From NCBI RefSeq assembly GCF_010686655.1, contig NZ_JAAGVY010000041.1, forward strand, positions 1-40,321: 40,321 bases of DNA, in the 5' to 3' direction. Position numbers and translations under genes: made by a program. The notes below the pieces were generated by a model. It was not told the DNA's origin, made no database searches, and saw nothing but the letters and a program-made list of their open reading frames with translations. The DNA is from Cryomorpha ignava (GTDB lineage Bacteria; Bacteroidota; Bacteroidia; Flavobacteriales_D; Cryomorphaceae). Each line of letters starts with the position of its first letter. Within the stretch, counting starts at the first letter, position 1. Positions 33,542-40,321 of the stretch are shown one piece after another.

Positions 33542-34972
33542 TTAAGAAACAGCTTCCTTAGCTTCATCGGTAGTAATGGCTTCTTGCCACGGGTTTGTTT
33601 TAAACGATTCACGAATAATGCGCTTTCCAGCTGTGGCATCGCCGCGTTTTATGGCAATAAGACCTTTCAGGCTGTAAAGCTCCGGGTCTTTTGAATTGGT
33701 GGCCATGGCCTTGCTTAGGTATTTTGCTGCCTCATCAATATTTCCTTCTTCATAATAAATGAGCGCAAGCTCTTTGTTAACGTCAATATTGTCAGGTCGC
33801 ATATCGTAATCAAGCATAATGTTTTCCATCGCTTTATCAGTGTCTTTGCCAAGCTTCATATAGAGTTTTGCAATTTCTAACCCGTGTTGGTGGCCGTGGC
33901 TTCCGTTTAAATTGGCGTAAGCTTTGGCGTTTCCATCCATAGGCGTTGCTCCATCGGTTTTATTTGTGCCGAATTCCATAATGCGCAGGGCGAGATTATA
34001 GGTAGAATCTGCCTTTTGGGTCATGCCCTGATCGCGGTAAGCATCCCCAAGTAGGGTATAAAATCCGGCATCGTTGATATACTGCATCGATCGGGTAAGG
34101 TAGTCTTCGGCTTCGGTGTAATTTTCTTTTTTGCGCTCCAGGTTCCCCATAGCGGCAAGGGCGTAGGGATAGTTTGGTCTTTCGCGTAAAGCGATGGTAT
34201 AATGCATTTCGGCTGTGCGCAAATCACCGTATTGCTCATAGAGTTTTCCGAGATTTACACGAGACCATTCTGTTTGCTCCATTCCGGGATAACCGGCTTT
34301 TACGGCCATATCCATAGCTTCTTTGGCTCCATCTATATCGCCGTGAATTTGGCGAAGGTATGATATGCGCGAATACGAACGCAGATCGGGTCTGATGCCC
34401 ACCATTTTGTCGCTCATCTCTACCGCGGCTTTATAGTTTCCAAGCTCTACATTGGCATCGACTAAAACGCCATAAATTCCGGCATTTCTATTGTTTAGCG
34501 CGAGCGCCTCCTTGCCGGTGGCGAGGGCCTCGTCAAATTTGTGAAGGCTCAGCTTTACTGTCGCCTTGTTCATAAGGGCGCGAAACCGCTGGTCTTTATT
34601 CGTTTTGGTGGAAGCCAGAACATCATCAAGCACTTGCAAGGCAGCATCGTAATTGTAGGCATGATTTCCGGTAAGGCGTGCCTCGGTTATAAAGACCTCA
34701 CTCAGTGTAAGGCGGGCTTCCATATCGTTGGGATTCTTTTCGAGCGCTTTTACGTTTTTGTCGTAGGTGCTAAAAATCTTATCCATTTCTTCATTGCTTC
34801 CTAAGGCAACGCGTCGCTCTATGAGCTCCGGAACTTTTTTAAAGGTCTCTTCTTTAGCATCTGCCTTTTCTACTGTATTTTCGCCCTTTGCATCTTGATT
34901 GCAAGAGTTTAGAGAAAGGGATAAGATTAGGCAGGTTATGAAAAGAAGAGAAAATGTTTTTAGATATTTCAT
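33542..34972 (-). CDS. TPR-repeat lipoprotein
   Basis: 476 residues. The signal peptide has a lipobox (SLNSC, Cys24). An acidic and lysine-rich linker follows, then about nine tetratricopeptide-like repeats from residue ~75 to the end. Examples are AEMHYTIALRERPNYPYALAAMGNLERKKENYTEA and DEAAKYLSKAMATNSKDPELYSLKGLIAIKRGD. A histidine-rich turn (GSHGHQHG) sits between repeats near residue 358. It would be an outer-membrane-anchored scaffold facing the periplasm or the surface. It lies after the two DUF4331 genes on the same strand, but a strong terminator separates them. A role with DUF4331 is only suggested by position. Confidence 0.82.
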   Translation of the reverse strand: MKYLKTFSLLFITCLILSLSLNSCNQDAKGENTVEKADAKEETFKKVPELIERRVALGSNEEMDKIFSTYDKNVKALEKNPNDMEARLTLSEVFITEARLTGNHAYNYDAALQVLDDVLASTKTNKDQRFRALMNKATVKLSLHKFDEALATGKEALALNNRNAGIYGVLVDANVELGNYKAAVEMSDKMVGIRPDLRSYSRISYLRQIHGDIDGAKEAMDMAVKAGYPGMEQTEWSRVNLGKLYEQYGDLRTAEMHYTIALRERPNYPYALAAMGNLERKKENYTEAEDYLTRSMQYINDAGFYTLLGDAYRDQGMTQKADSTYNLALRIMEFGTNKTDGATPMDGNAKAYANLNGSHGHQHGLEIAKLYMKLGKDTDKAMENIMLDYDMRPDNIDVNKELALIYYEEGNIDEAAKYLSKAMATNSKDPELYSLKGLIAIKRGDATAGKRIIRESFKTNPWQEAITTDEAKEAVS

Positions 34973-35060
34973 TGGTTTGTTGTTTTTTGGTGGTAAGGGT
35001 TAAAGTATTGTTTGAGCTATTGAGTTTGAGTGTGTGTGCAGTGTATTTGTGTGGTGCTAT

Positions 35061-35131
35061 TTAACCGCTAAGGCGCAAATCTCGGAGCAAGCCGAAGGCA
35101 TGAGGTTTTACGAAAAGTGCGCAGAGGTTAA
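35061..35131. repeat. Imperfect palindrome, possible miniature element
   Basis: TTAACCGCTAAGGCGCA (from 35061) is roughly complementary to TGCGCAGAGGTTAA (35118-35131). The pair encloses about 40 bases and resembles the small palindromic intergenic elements common in Bacteroidota. Seen only once here, so mobility is not shown. Confidence 0.3.
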
Positions 35132-35147
35132 GGTTTTGTTGAATATT

Positions 35148-35180
35148 AAAAGGGGGATGGGATTTCCCATCCCCCCTTTT
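35148..35180 (-). terminator. Strong terminator of the DUF4331 operon
   Basis: AAAAGGGGGATGGGA (35148-35162) pairs with TCCCAT-CCCCCC-TTTT (35165-35180), with one unpaired C. The flanking A-rich bases give a T-run on the minus strand. It lies 30 nt after the stop of the gene at 35210-38011. Confidence 0.88.
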
Positions 35181-35209
35181 TGGTTTTTGTAAGAGTCAAT
35201 AAACTTGAC

Positions 35210-38011
35210 TTATTTAGCAATCATAAACTTCTCTATAATCGTTTCACTACCTGTTCTTAATCGGTAGACGTAAACGCCATTTGGAAGTTGTGCTCCATTA
35301 AAATCAACACGGTATGGCTGATCTTTTTGAGCCACGGCATCAAAAATTGTTGCCACTTTTCGTCCACTTAAGTCAAATACTTCTACTACTGCACGATCTG
35401 TTTGTACGGTTGTAAATTCAACCTGCGATGTGCCTGATGTAGGATTTGGGAAAGCAGAAAGCTGAGATTGAACTTCAGCCGGAGCTGCCGGTGGAGTTGT
35501 ATCATCATCTTCGGTAAATGCACCGCATCCTGAAGCAAGGTCACCATCACGTAAAGTGTACGGCTCACCATCAAGCATCAAGTTGAAATCCATTTCGCCG
35601 GCAGAGCCATCTCCATTAAGCAATTGAAGAACAGTTCTACCCTGTGTAGATACCAATAGCTGGTCATTGTCGGTGATGGCAAGTCCGGTAACCGGATTTG
35701 GCACACTGGCAAGAAGCACATCTGGCATTACATCTGCAGGATACACTTCGTAAAGTCCGCCCATACCGCTACGAGTAGTGAGGAAAAGCATACCGCTTGA
35801 GTTAAACGCAAGGTCACCACCTGTTACGGGAGCATAGCTATCGTAATTGGTAACCATACCTGAAGTAACATTCACACAGAAAATCTGATTTAGATTCTGA
35901 CTACCAATAAGAAGTTTTCCATCGGCATTAAATACTGCCGCTGTAATTTCTCCATATTGACCACCGAGAGAAACAGGAGCGCTAAACACAGGTGTAGCCG
36001 CAGCGGGATCAATCGTTCTGTACGAGTTTTCAAATTTGCTTATAGCGTAAATCAGGTTATCCATTGCATTGTATGCAATATGCACCTCTATCTGGCTGGT
36101 AATCAAATAACTCATCGTAGCAGTACTGTCGTCGTCGAGGGTTACTGCGTAGATATCAGAGATTCCATCCGCGGCAGCGTGGTCTGAAATATAGTATACG
36201 AACTCGTCGCAACCATTATCAAACTCGGTAGGCGGAAGTACATCTGGCTGCACATATTCAATTGCCAATCCGCTACACTCTGAAGTTCCTGAAAAAGGAA
36301 GTTGAACGTAAGGGAATGTGACTCTGAAAGGTACGTCATTTTCTTCTACACCTGTGGTGTAACCAAGCTCGGCAAGAAGCTGATCAGTAACCGGACTGTC
36401 GTCTTCATCGGCATTGTAATCATCTTCCCAAAGGCCGATAGCTGAAAGAACGATACCTGCTACTGCTTGTAGCTCAATACGCGTTACATCATCTTCAAGT
36501 CGGCGTCCATTAGGGAAACCATCCATATTTGGAATAAACTCAAGGTCGGTATTGGCGTAAGCCGGATCTGTAAGACCCGCAACTGCCGCCGCAATTAACC
36601 CTAATGAGCTGAAGTTTTCGTCATCACGCTGTGTTATCGGCGTAGCCATATTCAGTCTCAACATGTCTCCACCATTTGGCAGGAAATTGTTGATGAATGG
36701 TTTACCCGCAGCGAGTGGATCGCCCATTTTTCCGGTAGCCAATTGGTACGGACGTGCATTTGGCACACCTGTATTAAATATTGGCCAAAGGTCAACAGAT
36801 CTTGGAGAACCGGCAGCTGGAAGAAGTAAATCTTCAAAAGCGGTACCTGCCTCAAACACGGTACCATCAAGCGCTGGTGATCCTTTTAACGGGAACAAAC
36901 CATCTTGTGTATTTCCAAAATCGAAACCTTGGAGTGAGTTACGCTGAATGCGCAAAGGCATAAAAGCGGGAACTGCAGCTGCAAAGAAGGCAGTGTCCAT
37001 GTAAAGCGCAAGCTCAGGATTGTAGAAATAGTTTCCAAACTGGTCTAAATTGGCCAAATCCTGGTAAGGAGTTAACGAATTCCAGAAGTCTTTATCGCCA
37101 ATAGGCACAACTACTTCATTGGTAAGCGGCATTCCCAAACGAGATACCTGAATCCAGTCGCCTTCATAAGCTTCTGTACCATCGGTACTAAGCGTTCTGA
37201 TTTGCTGACGACTTGCAGATGCCCATACACCTATTACATAATCTCCATCAAGGATATTAGCAGCCATGTCAACACCCATTCCGTCTTTTTGAAGGTCAGA
37301 GATATTCACTTTAATGGCAATTGTGCTAACGTTGTAACAAGCTAAACCATCTCTTGGAGTACCCATTTGACGTGGAGCATCTCCGAGGTCAAAAATACCT
37401 CCAAGATCTACGAAGAAAGGATCTTCGATATGTCCACAAAAAACAGACTCGCCCGAAGTGGTAGTTGTAATAGCGCTGTTAAACAGCGTTTCGTAGGTAG
37501 TATTAAGTCCGGCTGCGCCTTCTATACTTCTATCGCCTACATTGTAAGGCGGTACTACTCCATTTTCTATTACAGTAGTCCATTGCTGGCCACCATCTGT
37601 ACTCTTCTCCATCGTATAGGTGTTCTTTTGATTTTGAGCACCCAGACGGATATTGAAAAATGTAGATGGATCTTCATTCACTTTCGTGAAAGTAAATCGG
37701 TAGGTTACGTCATCGCCCGGAGTTGTAGCATCGTTGTCGATGTGTATTTCGTAGCGAACGTTTTCACCAAAAGAGTAGTAATTAGGTCCACCATGCGGCA
37801 ATTGCATAGGGATATAATTGGCTATAATGGTGATTGTATTTGGATCATCGGGGCTACGAAACGCGTAAACGTCTGTATTATCCGCCAAAGGATCGTTAGA
37901 AATTAAAGGTGCCTCGCGGTGGCTTGAAGCCACTACCAGCGATATCGAGAAGATCGTAAATAAGACCCCCAGCGATAACCTTTTGGTTATTGTATTTATT
38001 ATTGATTTCAT
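35210..38011 (-). CDS. DUF4331 protein with propeller-like region and T9SS sorting domain
   Basis: 933 residues, with a signal peptide of about 29 residues. The DUF4331 domain covers residues ~30-580 and opens with SSHREAPLISNDPLADNTD. It is followed by ~250 residues of short beta repeats (DIYAVTLDDDSTATMSYLI, GEITAAVFNADGKLLIGSQ, GLAITDNDQLLVSTQG) that look like a beta-propeller. The last ~80 residues are a T9SS sorting domain (SAFPNPTSGTSQVEF ... GVYVYRLRTGSETIIEKFMIAK). The protein is therefore predicted to reach the cell surface. DUF4331 has no established function. The gene starts 21 nt after its shorter paralogue, so the pair forms one operon. Confidence 0.9.
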   Translation of the reverse strand: MKSIINTITKRLSLGVLFTIFSISLVVASSHREAPLISNDPLADNTDVYAFRSPDDPNTITIIANYIPMQLPHGGPNYYSFGENVRYEIHIDNDATTPGDDVTYRFTFTKVNEDPSTFFNIRLGAQNQKNTYTMEKSTDGGQQWTTVIENGVVPPYNVGDRSIEGAAGLNTTYETLFNSAITTTTSGESVFCGHIEDPFFVDLGGIFDLGDAPRQMGTPRDGLACYNVSTIAIKVNISDLQKDGMGVDMAANILDGDYVIGVWASASRQQIRTLSTDGTEAYEGDWIQVSRLGMPLTNEVVVPIGDKDFWNSLTPYQDLANLDQFGNYFYNPELALYMDTAFFAAAVPAFMPLRIQRNSLQGFDFGNTQDGLFPLKGSPALDGTVFEAGTAFEDLLLPAAGSPRSVDLWPIFNTGVPNARPYQLATGKMGDPLAAGKPFINNFLPNGGDMLRLNMATPITQRDDENFSSLGLIAAAVAGLTDPAYANTDLEFIPNMDGFPNGRRLEDDVTRIELQAVAGIVLSAIGLWEDDYNADEDDSPVTDQLLAELGYTTGVEENDVPFRVTFPYVQLPFSGTSECSGLAIEYVQPDVLPPTEFDNGCDEFVYYISDHAAADGISDIYAVTLDDDSTATMSYLITSQIEVHIAYNAMDNLIYAISKFENSYRTIDPAAATPVFSAPVSLGGQYGEITAAVFNADGKLLIGSQNLNQIFCVNVTSGMVTNYDSYAPVTGGDLAFNSSGMLFLTTRSGMGGLYEVYPADVMPDVLLASVPNPVTGLAITDNDQLLVSTQGRTVLQLLNGDGSAGEMDFNLMLDGEPYTLRDGDLASGCGAFTEDDDTTPPAAPAEVQSQLSAFPNPTSGTSQVEFTTVQTDRAVVEVFDLSGRKVATIFDAVAQKDQPYRVDFNGAQLPNGVYVYRLRTGSETIIEKFMIAK

Positions 38012-38032
38012 ATTATCTTTTTTTCTGGGTTC

Positions 38033-39781
38033 TTAGACTTCAGTTCCTCTCCAGGGTGTCTGCACATATGGAAACGCACTTTTGAAAGTGGTGTCGTTTT
38101 GCTCAACTCCTGTAGAATATTGAAGTACATTTAACAATTGGTTTGTAACCGGCGATGCATTTGGATCGGCAGCATTGTAATCGTCATACCATAATCCTAT
38201 GGCAGCGAGTACTACTCCACCTACGGCCTGCAATTCAATTCGTGTTACATCATCTTCAAGTCTTCTTCCATTTGGAAATCCATCCATATTGGGAATAAAC
38301 TGTATGTCGGTATTGGCGTAAGTCGGATCTGTAAGACCAAGTACGGCAGCCTGTATAAGACCAAGTGAACTGAATGCTTCAGAGTCACGATCGGTAGGAG
38401 GCACAGCCATATTTAAACGCAACATATCGCCTCCATTTGGAAGGAAGTTGTTTATAAATGGTTTACCTGCAGCTAATGGATCGCCCATTTTTCCGGTAGC
38501 CAATTGGTACGGACGTGCATTTGGCACACCTGTATGAAAAATTGGCCAAAGGTCAACAGATCGTGGAGAACCGGCGGCCGGAAGAAGCAAATCTTCGAAG
38601 GGGCTGTCAGCACCTAAAGCTGTACCGTCAAGAGCCGGCATACCTTTTAATCCAAAAAGACCATCGGCACCATTTGTAAAGTCAAATGCACCGAGCGAGT
38701 TTTCCTGAATGCGCAATGCGGCAAAAGCCGGAACTGCACCACCAAAATTATCGTCGTCCATGTAAAGAGCAAGTTCAGGATTGTAAAAATAATTCCCGAA
38801 CTGATCGATATTGGCTAAATCCTGGTGAGGCGTAAGTGCATTCCAGTAATCTTTATCGCCAATAGGAACCAAAACCTCATTGGTAAGTGGCATACCCAGG
38901 CGCGACACCTGAATCCAATCGCCGGATTCTACTGCACCGGCACCATCAGCATTAAGCGTTTTGGTTTGCTGGCGACTTGCAGAAGCCCATACACCAATTA
39001 CGTAATTGCCATCGAGGATATTCTCGGCCATATCAACACCCATACCATCTTTTTGAAGGTCGGCAATATCGATTTTTAAAACAATAGCATGTGTATTGTA
39101 ACGGGCTAAACCGTCGCGCACAATGTTTCCATTGTTTTGGCGCGGCGAATCGCCAAGGTCAAAAATACCACCAAGATCTACAAAGAATGGATCGTCGGTA
39201 GGTCCACAAAACACTGTTTCGCCAGTGGTTGCAGTTGTAATAGCAGAGGTTATAAGAGCCTCGTAACTGGCTGCACCTAAACCTACTGTAGATTCGATAG
39301 AGCGCGAACCGATATTTGGCGGCGGCACAATACCGTTTTCTTTTACCACTACAAACGTCTCGCCACCATCTGTACTTTTAGACATGGTGTAAGTCGTTTT
39401 CAGATTTTCTGCACCCAAGCGGATGTTAAAAAACGTAGTGGGATCTTCATTTACTTTTGAAAACTCAAAGCGGTAGATGATTTCATCGCCTGGCACAGTT
39501 GCATCGTTATCGATATGGATTTCGTAACGTACATTCTCGCCAAACGAGTAGTAATTAGGTCCACCAAAAGGCAATTCTGCCGGAATGTAATTGGCAATAA
39601 TTGTAATGGTGTTCGGATCATCGGGGCTTCGAAAAGCATAAAGGTCCGTATTGTCTGCCAATGGATCATTGGAGATTAACGGAGCTTCCCTATGACTGGA
39701 GGCAAAACTTTTGGAACTCAGCGTGAAACACGCTAGAGCACTGAAAAGCATCACCTTCGCAAAAAGATTAACTTTTTTCAT
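38033..39781 (-). CDS. DUF4331 protein, short paralogue
   Basis: About 582 residues from the preferred ATG at 39781. The frame reaches back to 39844, but MKKVNLFAKVMLFSALACFTL is a normal signal peptide and the upstream residues are not. The DUF4331 domain is nearly complete and closely resembles the downstream copy over its whole length, for example SSHREAPLISNDPLADNTD, then SFGENVRYEIHIDND, then DDVTRIELQAVGGVVL. It ends at VQTPWRGTEV, just where the other protein's domain ends, so it lacks the propeller and sorting regions. It is probably periplasmic or exported another way. It is the first gene of a two-gene operon. Confidence 0.9.
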   Translation of the reverse strand: MKKVNLFAKVMLFSALACFTLSSKSFASSHREAPLISNDPLADNTDLYAFRSPDDPNTITIIANYIPAELPFGGPNYYSFGENVRYEIHIDNDATVPGDEIIYRFEFSKVNEDPTTFFNIRLGAENLKTTYTMSKSTDGGETFVVVKENGIVPPPNIGSRSIESTVGLGAASYEALITSAITTATTGETVFCGPTDDPFFVDLGGIFDLGDSPRQNNGNIVRDGLARYNTHAIVLKIDIADLQKDGMGVDMAENILDGNYVIGVWASASRQQTKTLNADGAGAVESGDWIQVSRLGMPLTNEVLVPIGDKDYWNALTPHQDLANIDQFGNYFYNPELALYMDDDNFGGAVPAFAALRIQENSLGAFDFTNGADGLFGLKGMPALDGTALGADSPFEDLLLPAAGSPRSVDLWPIFHTGVPNARPYQLATGKMGDPLAAGKPFINNFLPNGGDMLRLNMAVPPTDRDSEAFSSLGLIQAAVLGLTDPTYANTDIQFIPNMDGFPNGRRLEDDVTRIELQAVGGVVLAAIGLWYDDYNAADPNASPVTNQLLNVLQYSTGVEQNDTTFKSAFPYVQTPWRGTEV

Positions 39782-39805
39782 AAGAATTTGATTATAAGGT
39801 TTATA

Positions 39806-39820
39806 ATTGGACGTTCCAAT
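39806..39820. promoter_or_regulatory. Small inverted repeat upstream of the DUF4331 operon
   Basis: ATTGGA-CGT-TCCAAT, a perfect 6-bp dyad with a 3-nt centre, 24 nt upstream of the 39781 start. It could be an operator. No regulator is identified. Confidence 0.32.
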
Positions 39821-39954
39821 ATGAAACGCAGTATAGCTACGCATGGGAATGGTGTTTAGATTTTTAGATCGCTAAATAAAATCAATTTAGCTGGGGGAAT
39901 GGGGTGTTTGTCGAATTTTGGGGTGGTTTTGGATTAATGCATTATTGGCACGTG

Positions 39955-39982
39955 GTAGAGACAAGGCATGCCTTGTCTCTAC
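39955..39982. repeat. REP-type perfect palindrome
   Basis: A 28-bp perfect palindrome with half-site GTAGAGACAAGGCA. The same 22-bp core recurs at 40149-40170. Palindromes of the GTAGAGAC...GTCTCTAC form are familiar as dispersed REP elements in Bacteroidota and cyanobacteria. Here it lies beside a RAYT fragment. Confidence 0.75.
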
Positions 39983-40148
39983 ATTGTAACGGCCATACCA
40001 CCACGGATACCCACAATTTTACCACCGGCGTAATACCCGTTGCGGCCTATTTATTAAAACAATCCTCATCCCAATTGGCAGGATTGTTAACAATATAATC
40101 TGAAATGGTTTGAAATGATCTTTCATCGCGGATGATGTGATCGTAATT
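39958..40148. repeat. 191-bp direct repeat, copy 1
   Basis: A unit of the REP palindrome core, about 67 bp of non-coding sequence and the 3' end of a RAYT gene. It is followed directly by copy 2. Over the 173 shared bases the copies differ by two substitutions that I can see, at about 39988 and 40006. Confidence 0.9.
40047..40148 (-). pseudogene. RAYT transposase 3' fragment (copy 1)
   Basis: Reading the minus strand from the repeat boundary gives NYDHIIRDERSFQTISDY, then IVNNPANWDEDCFNK and a TAG stop at 40047. This is the conserved C-terminal end of REP-associated tyrosine transposases (family pattern YxxHIIRDExxxxxIxxYIxxNPxxW). Only about 33 residues remain. The catalytic HUH and tyrosine region is absent, cut off at the palindrome of copy 2. 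Confidence 0.72.
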
Positions 40149-40321
40149 GAGACAAGGCATGCCTTGTCTCTACATTGTGACGGCCATACCACCACGGGTA
40201 CCCACAATTTTACCACCGGCGTAATACCCGTTGCGGCCTATTTATTAAAACAATCCTCATCCCAATTGGCAGGATTGTTAACAATATAATCTGAAATGGT
40301 TTGAAATGATCTTTCATCGCG
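40149..40321. repeat. 191-bp direct repeat, copy 2 (cut by window edge)
   Basis: It starts with the 22-bp palindrome core (half-site GAGACAAGGCA) and repeats copy 1 base for base except two substitutions. It runs off the window after 173 bases. Confidence 0.9.
40238..40321 (-). CDS. RAYT-family REP-associated transposase, 3' end (partial)
   Basis: The last 27 codons of a minus-strand gene that continues beyond the right edge: RDERSFQTISDYIVNNP, then ANWDEDCFNK and TAG. It matches the C-terminus of RAYT/TnpA-REP single-strand transposases. These HUH-tyrosine enzymes cut and move REP palindromes. The REP core at 40149-40170 lies about 70 bp downstream of its stop, the usual RAYT arrangement. 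Whether the rest of the gene is intact cannot be seen here. Confidence 0.65.
   Translation of the reverse strand, partial: RDERSFQTISDYIVNNPANWDEDCFNK

Noticed and set aside
38033-39781. Short DUF4331 copy as a truncated pseudogene
   Set aside because: Its end falls exactly at the domain boundary with a normal stop and no frameshift, and it has a good signal peptide, so a functional short form is more likely.
40019-40216. 65-codon minus-strand open frame across the repeat junction
   Set aside because: It runs in a different frame from the RAYT fragment and through the palindrome. It is a chance frame inside the duplication.

Overview
The window reads as a chromosomal segment of a Bacteroidota bacterium, most likely in or near the Flavobacteriales. 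The grounds are promoters of the TAnnTTTG type, several secreted proteins ending in the type IX secretion (T9SS) sorting domain, a lipoprotein form of TamA next to TamB, 'SYDPNDK' and P-domain surface proteins, and DUF4331 proteins. It is gene-dense. I recognise no tRNA, rRNA, CRISPR array, plasmid function or prophage.

Layout. Positions 115-8.7 kb hold housekeeping genes: ftsK with a lolA-like gene, typA/bipA, a small CPXCG zinc protein, a bile-acid:sodium-symporter-family transporter, a zinc-ribbon protein, a 35-residue membrane peptide and uracil-DNA glycosylase. From 8.7 to 15 kb lie a DEAH helicase, phosphoenolpyruvate carboxylase, a LOG-family hydrolase and a GT-C-like membrane protein. 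From 15.1 to 22.4 kb is a tamB-tamL operon for envelope biogenesis. From 22.5 to 40 kb the content changes to large exported proteins: an Omp28/thioredoxin-like T9SS cargo, an 885-residue tail-fibre-like repeat protein, a P-domain T9SS cargo whose signal peptide is broken by one base, a TPR-CHAT protease that appears periplasmic, a TPR lipoprotein, and two tandem DUF4331 proteins. The right edge carries a 191-bp tandem duplication made of a REP-type palindrome and the 3' end of a RAYT (REP-associated tyrosine transposase) gene.

How the genes fit together. The left half is mostly unlinked core functions: chromosome segregation, lipoprotein transport, translation stress, anaplerosis and DNA repair. 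The right half is an envelope and surface block. TamB/TamL would assist outer-membrane assembly, and T9SS cargo proteins would be displayed or released.

The least explained items are a structured RNA with a terminator-like 3' end just before the transporter gene (about 6249-6495), the T-run frameshift in the P-domain protein, the periplasmic TPR-CHAT protein beside it, the mosaic 40-residue repeats, and the REP/RAYT duplication. All calls come from reading the sequence; no database search or folding program was run.
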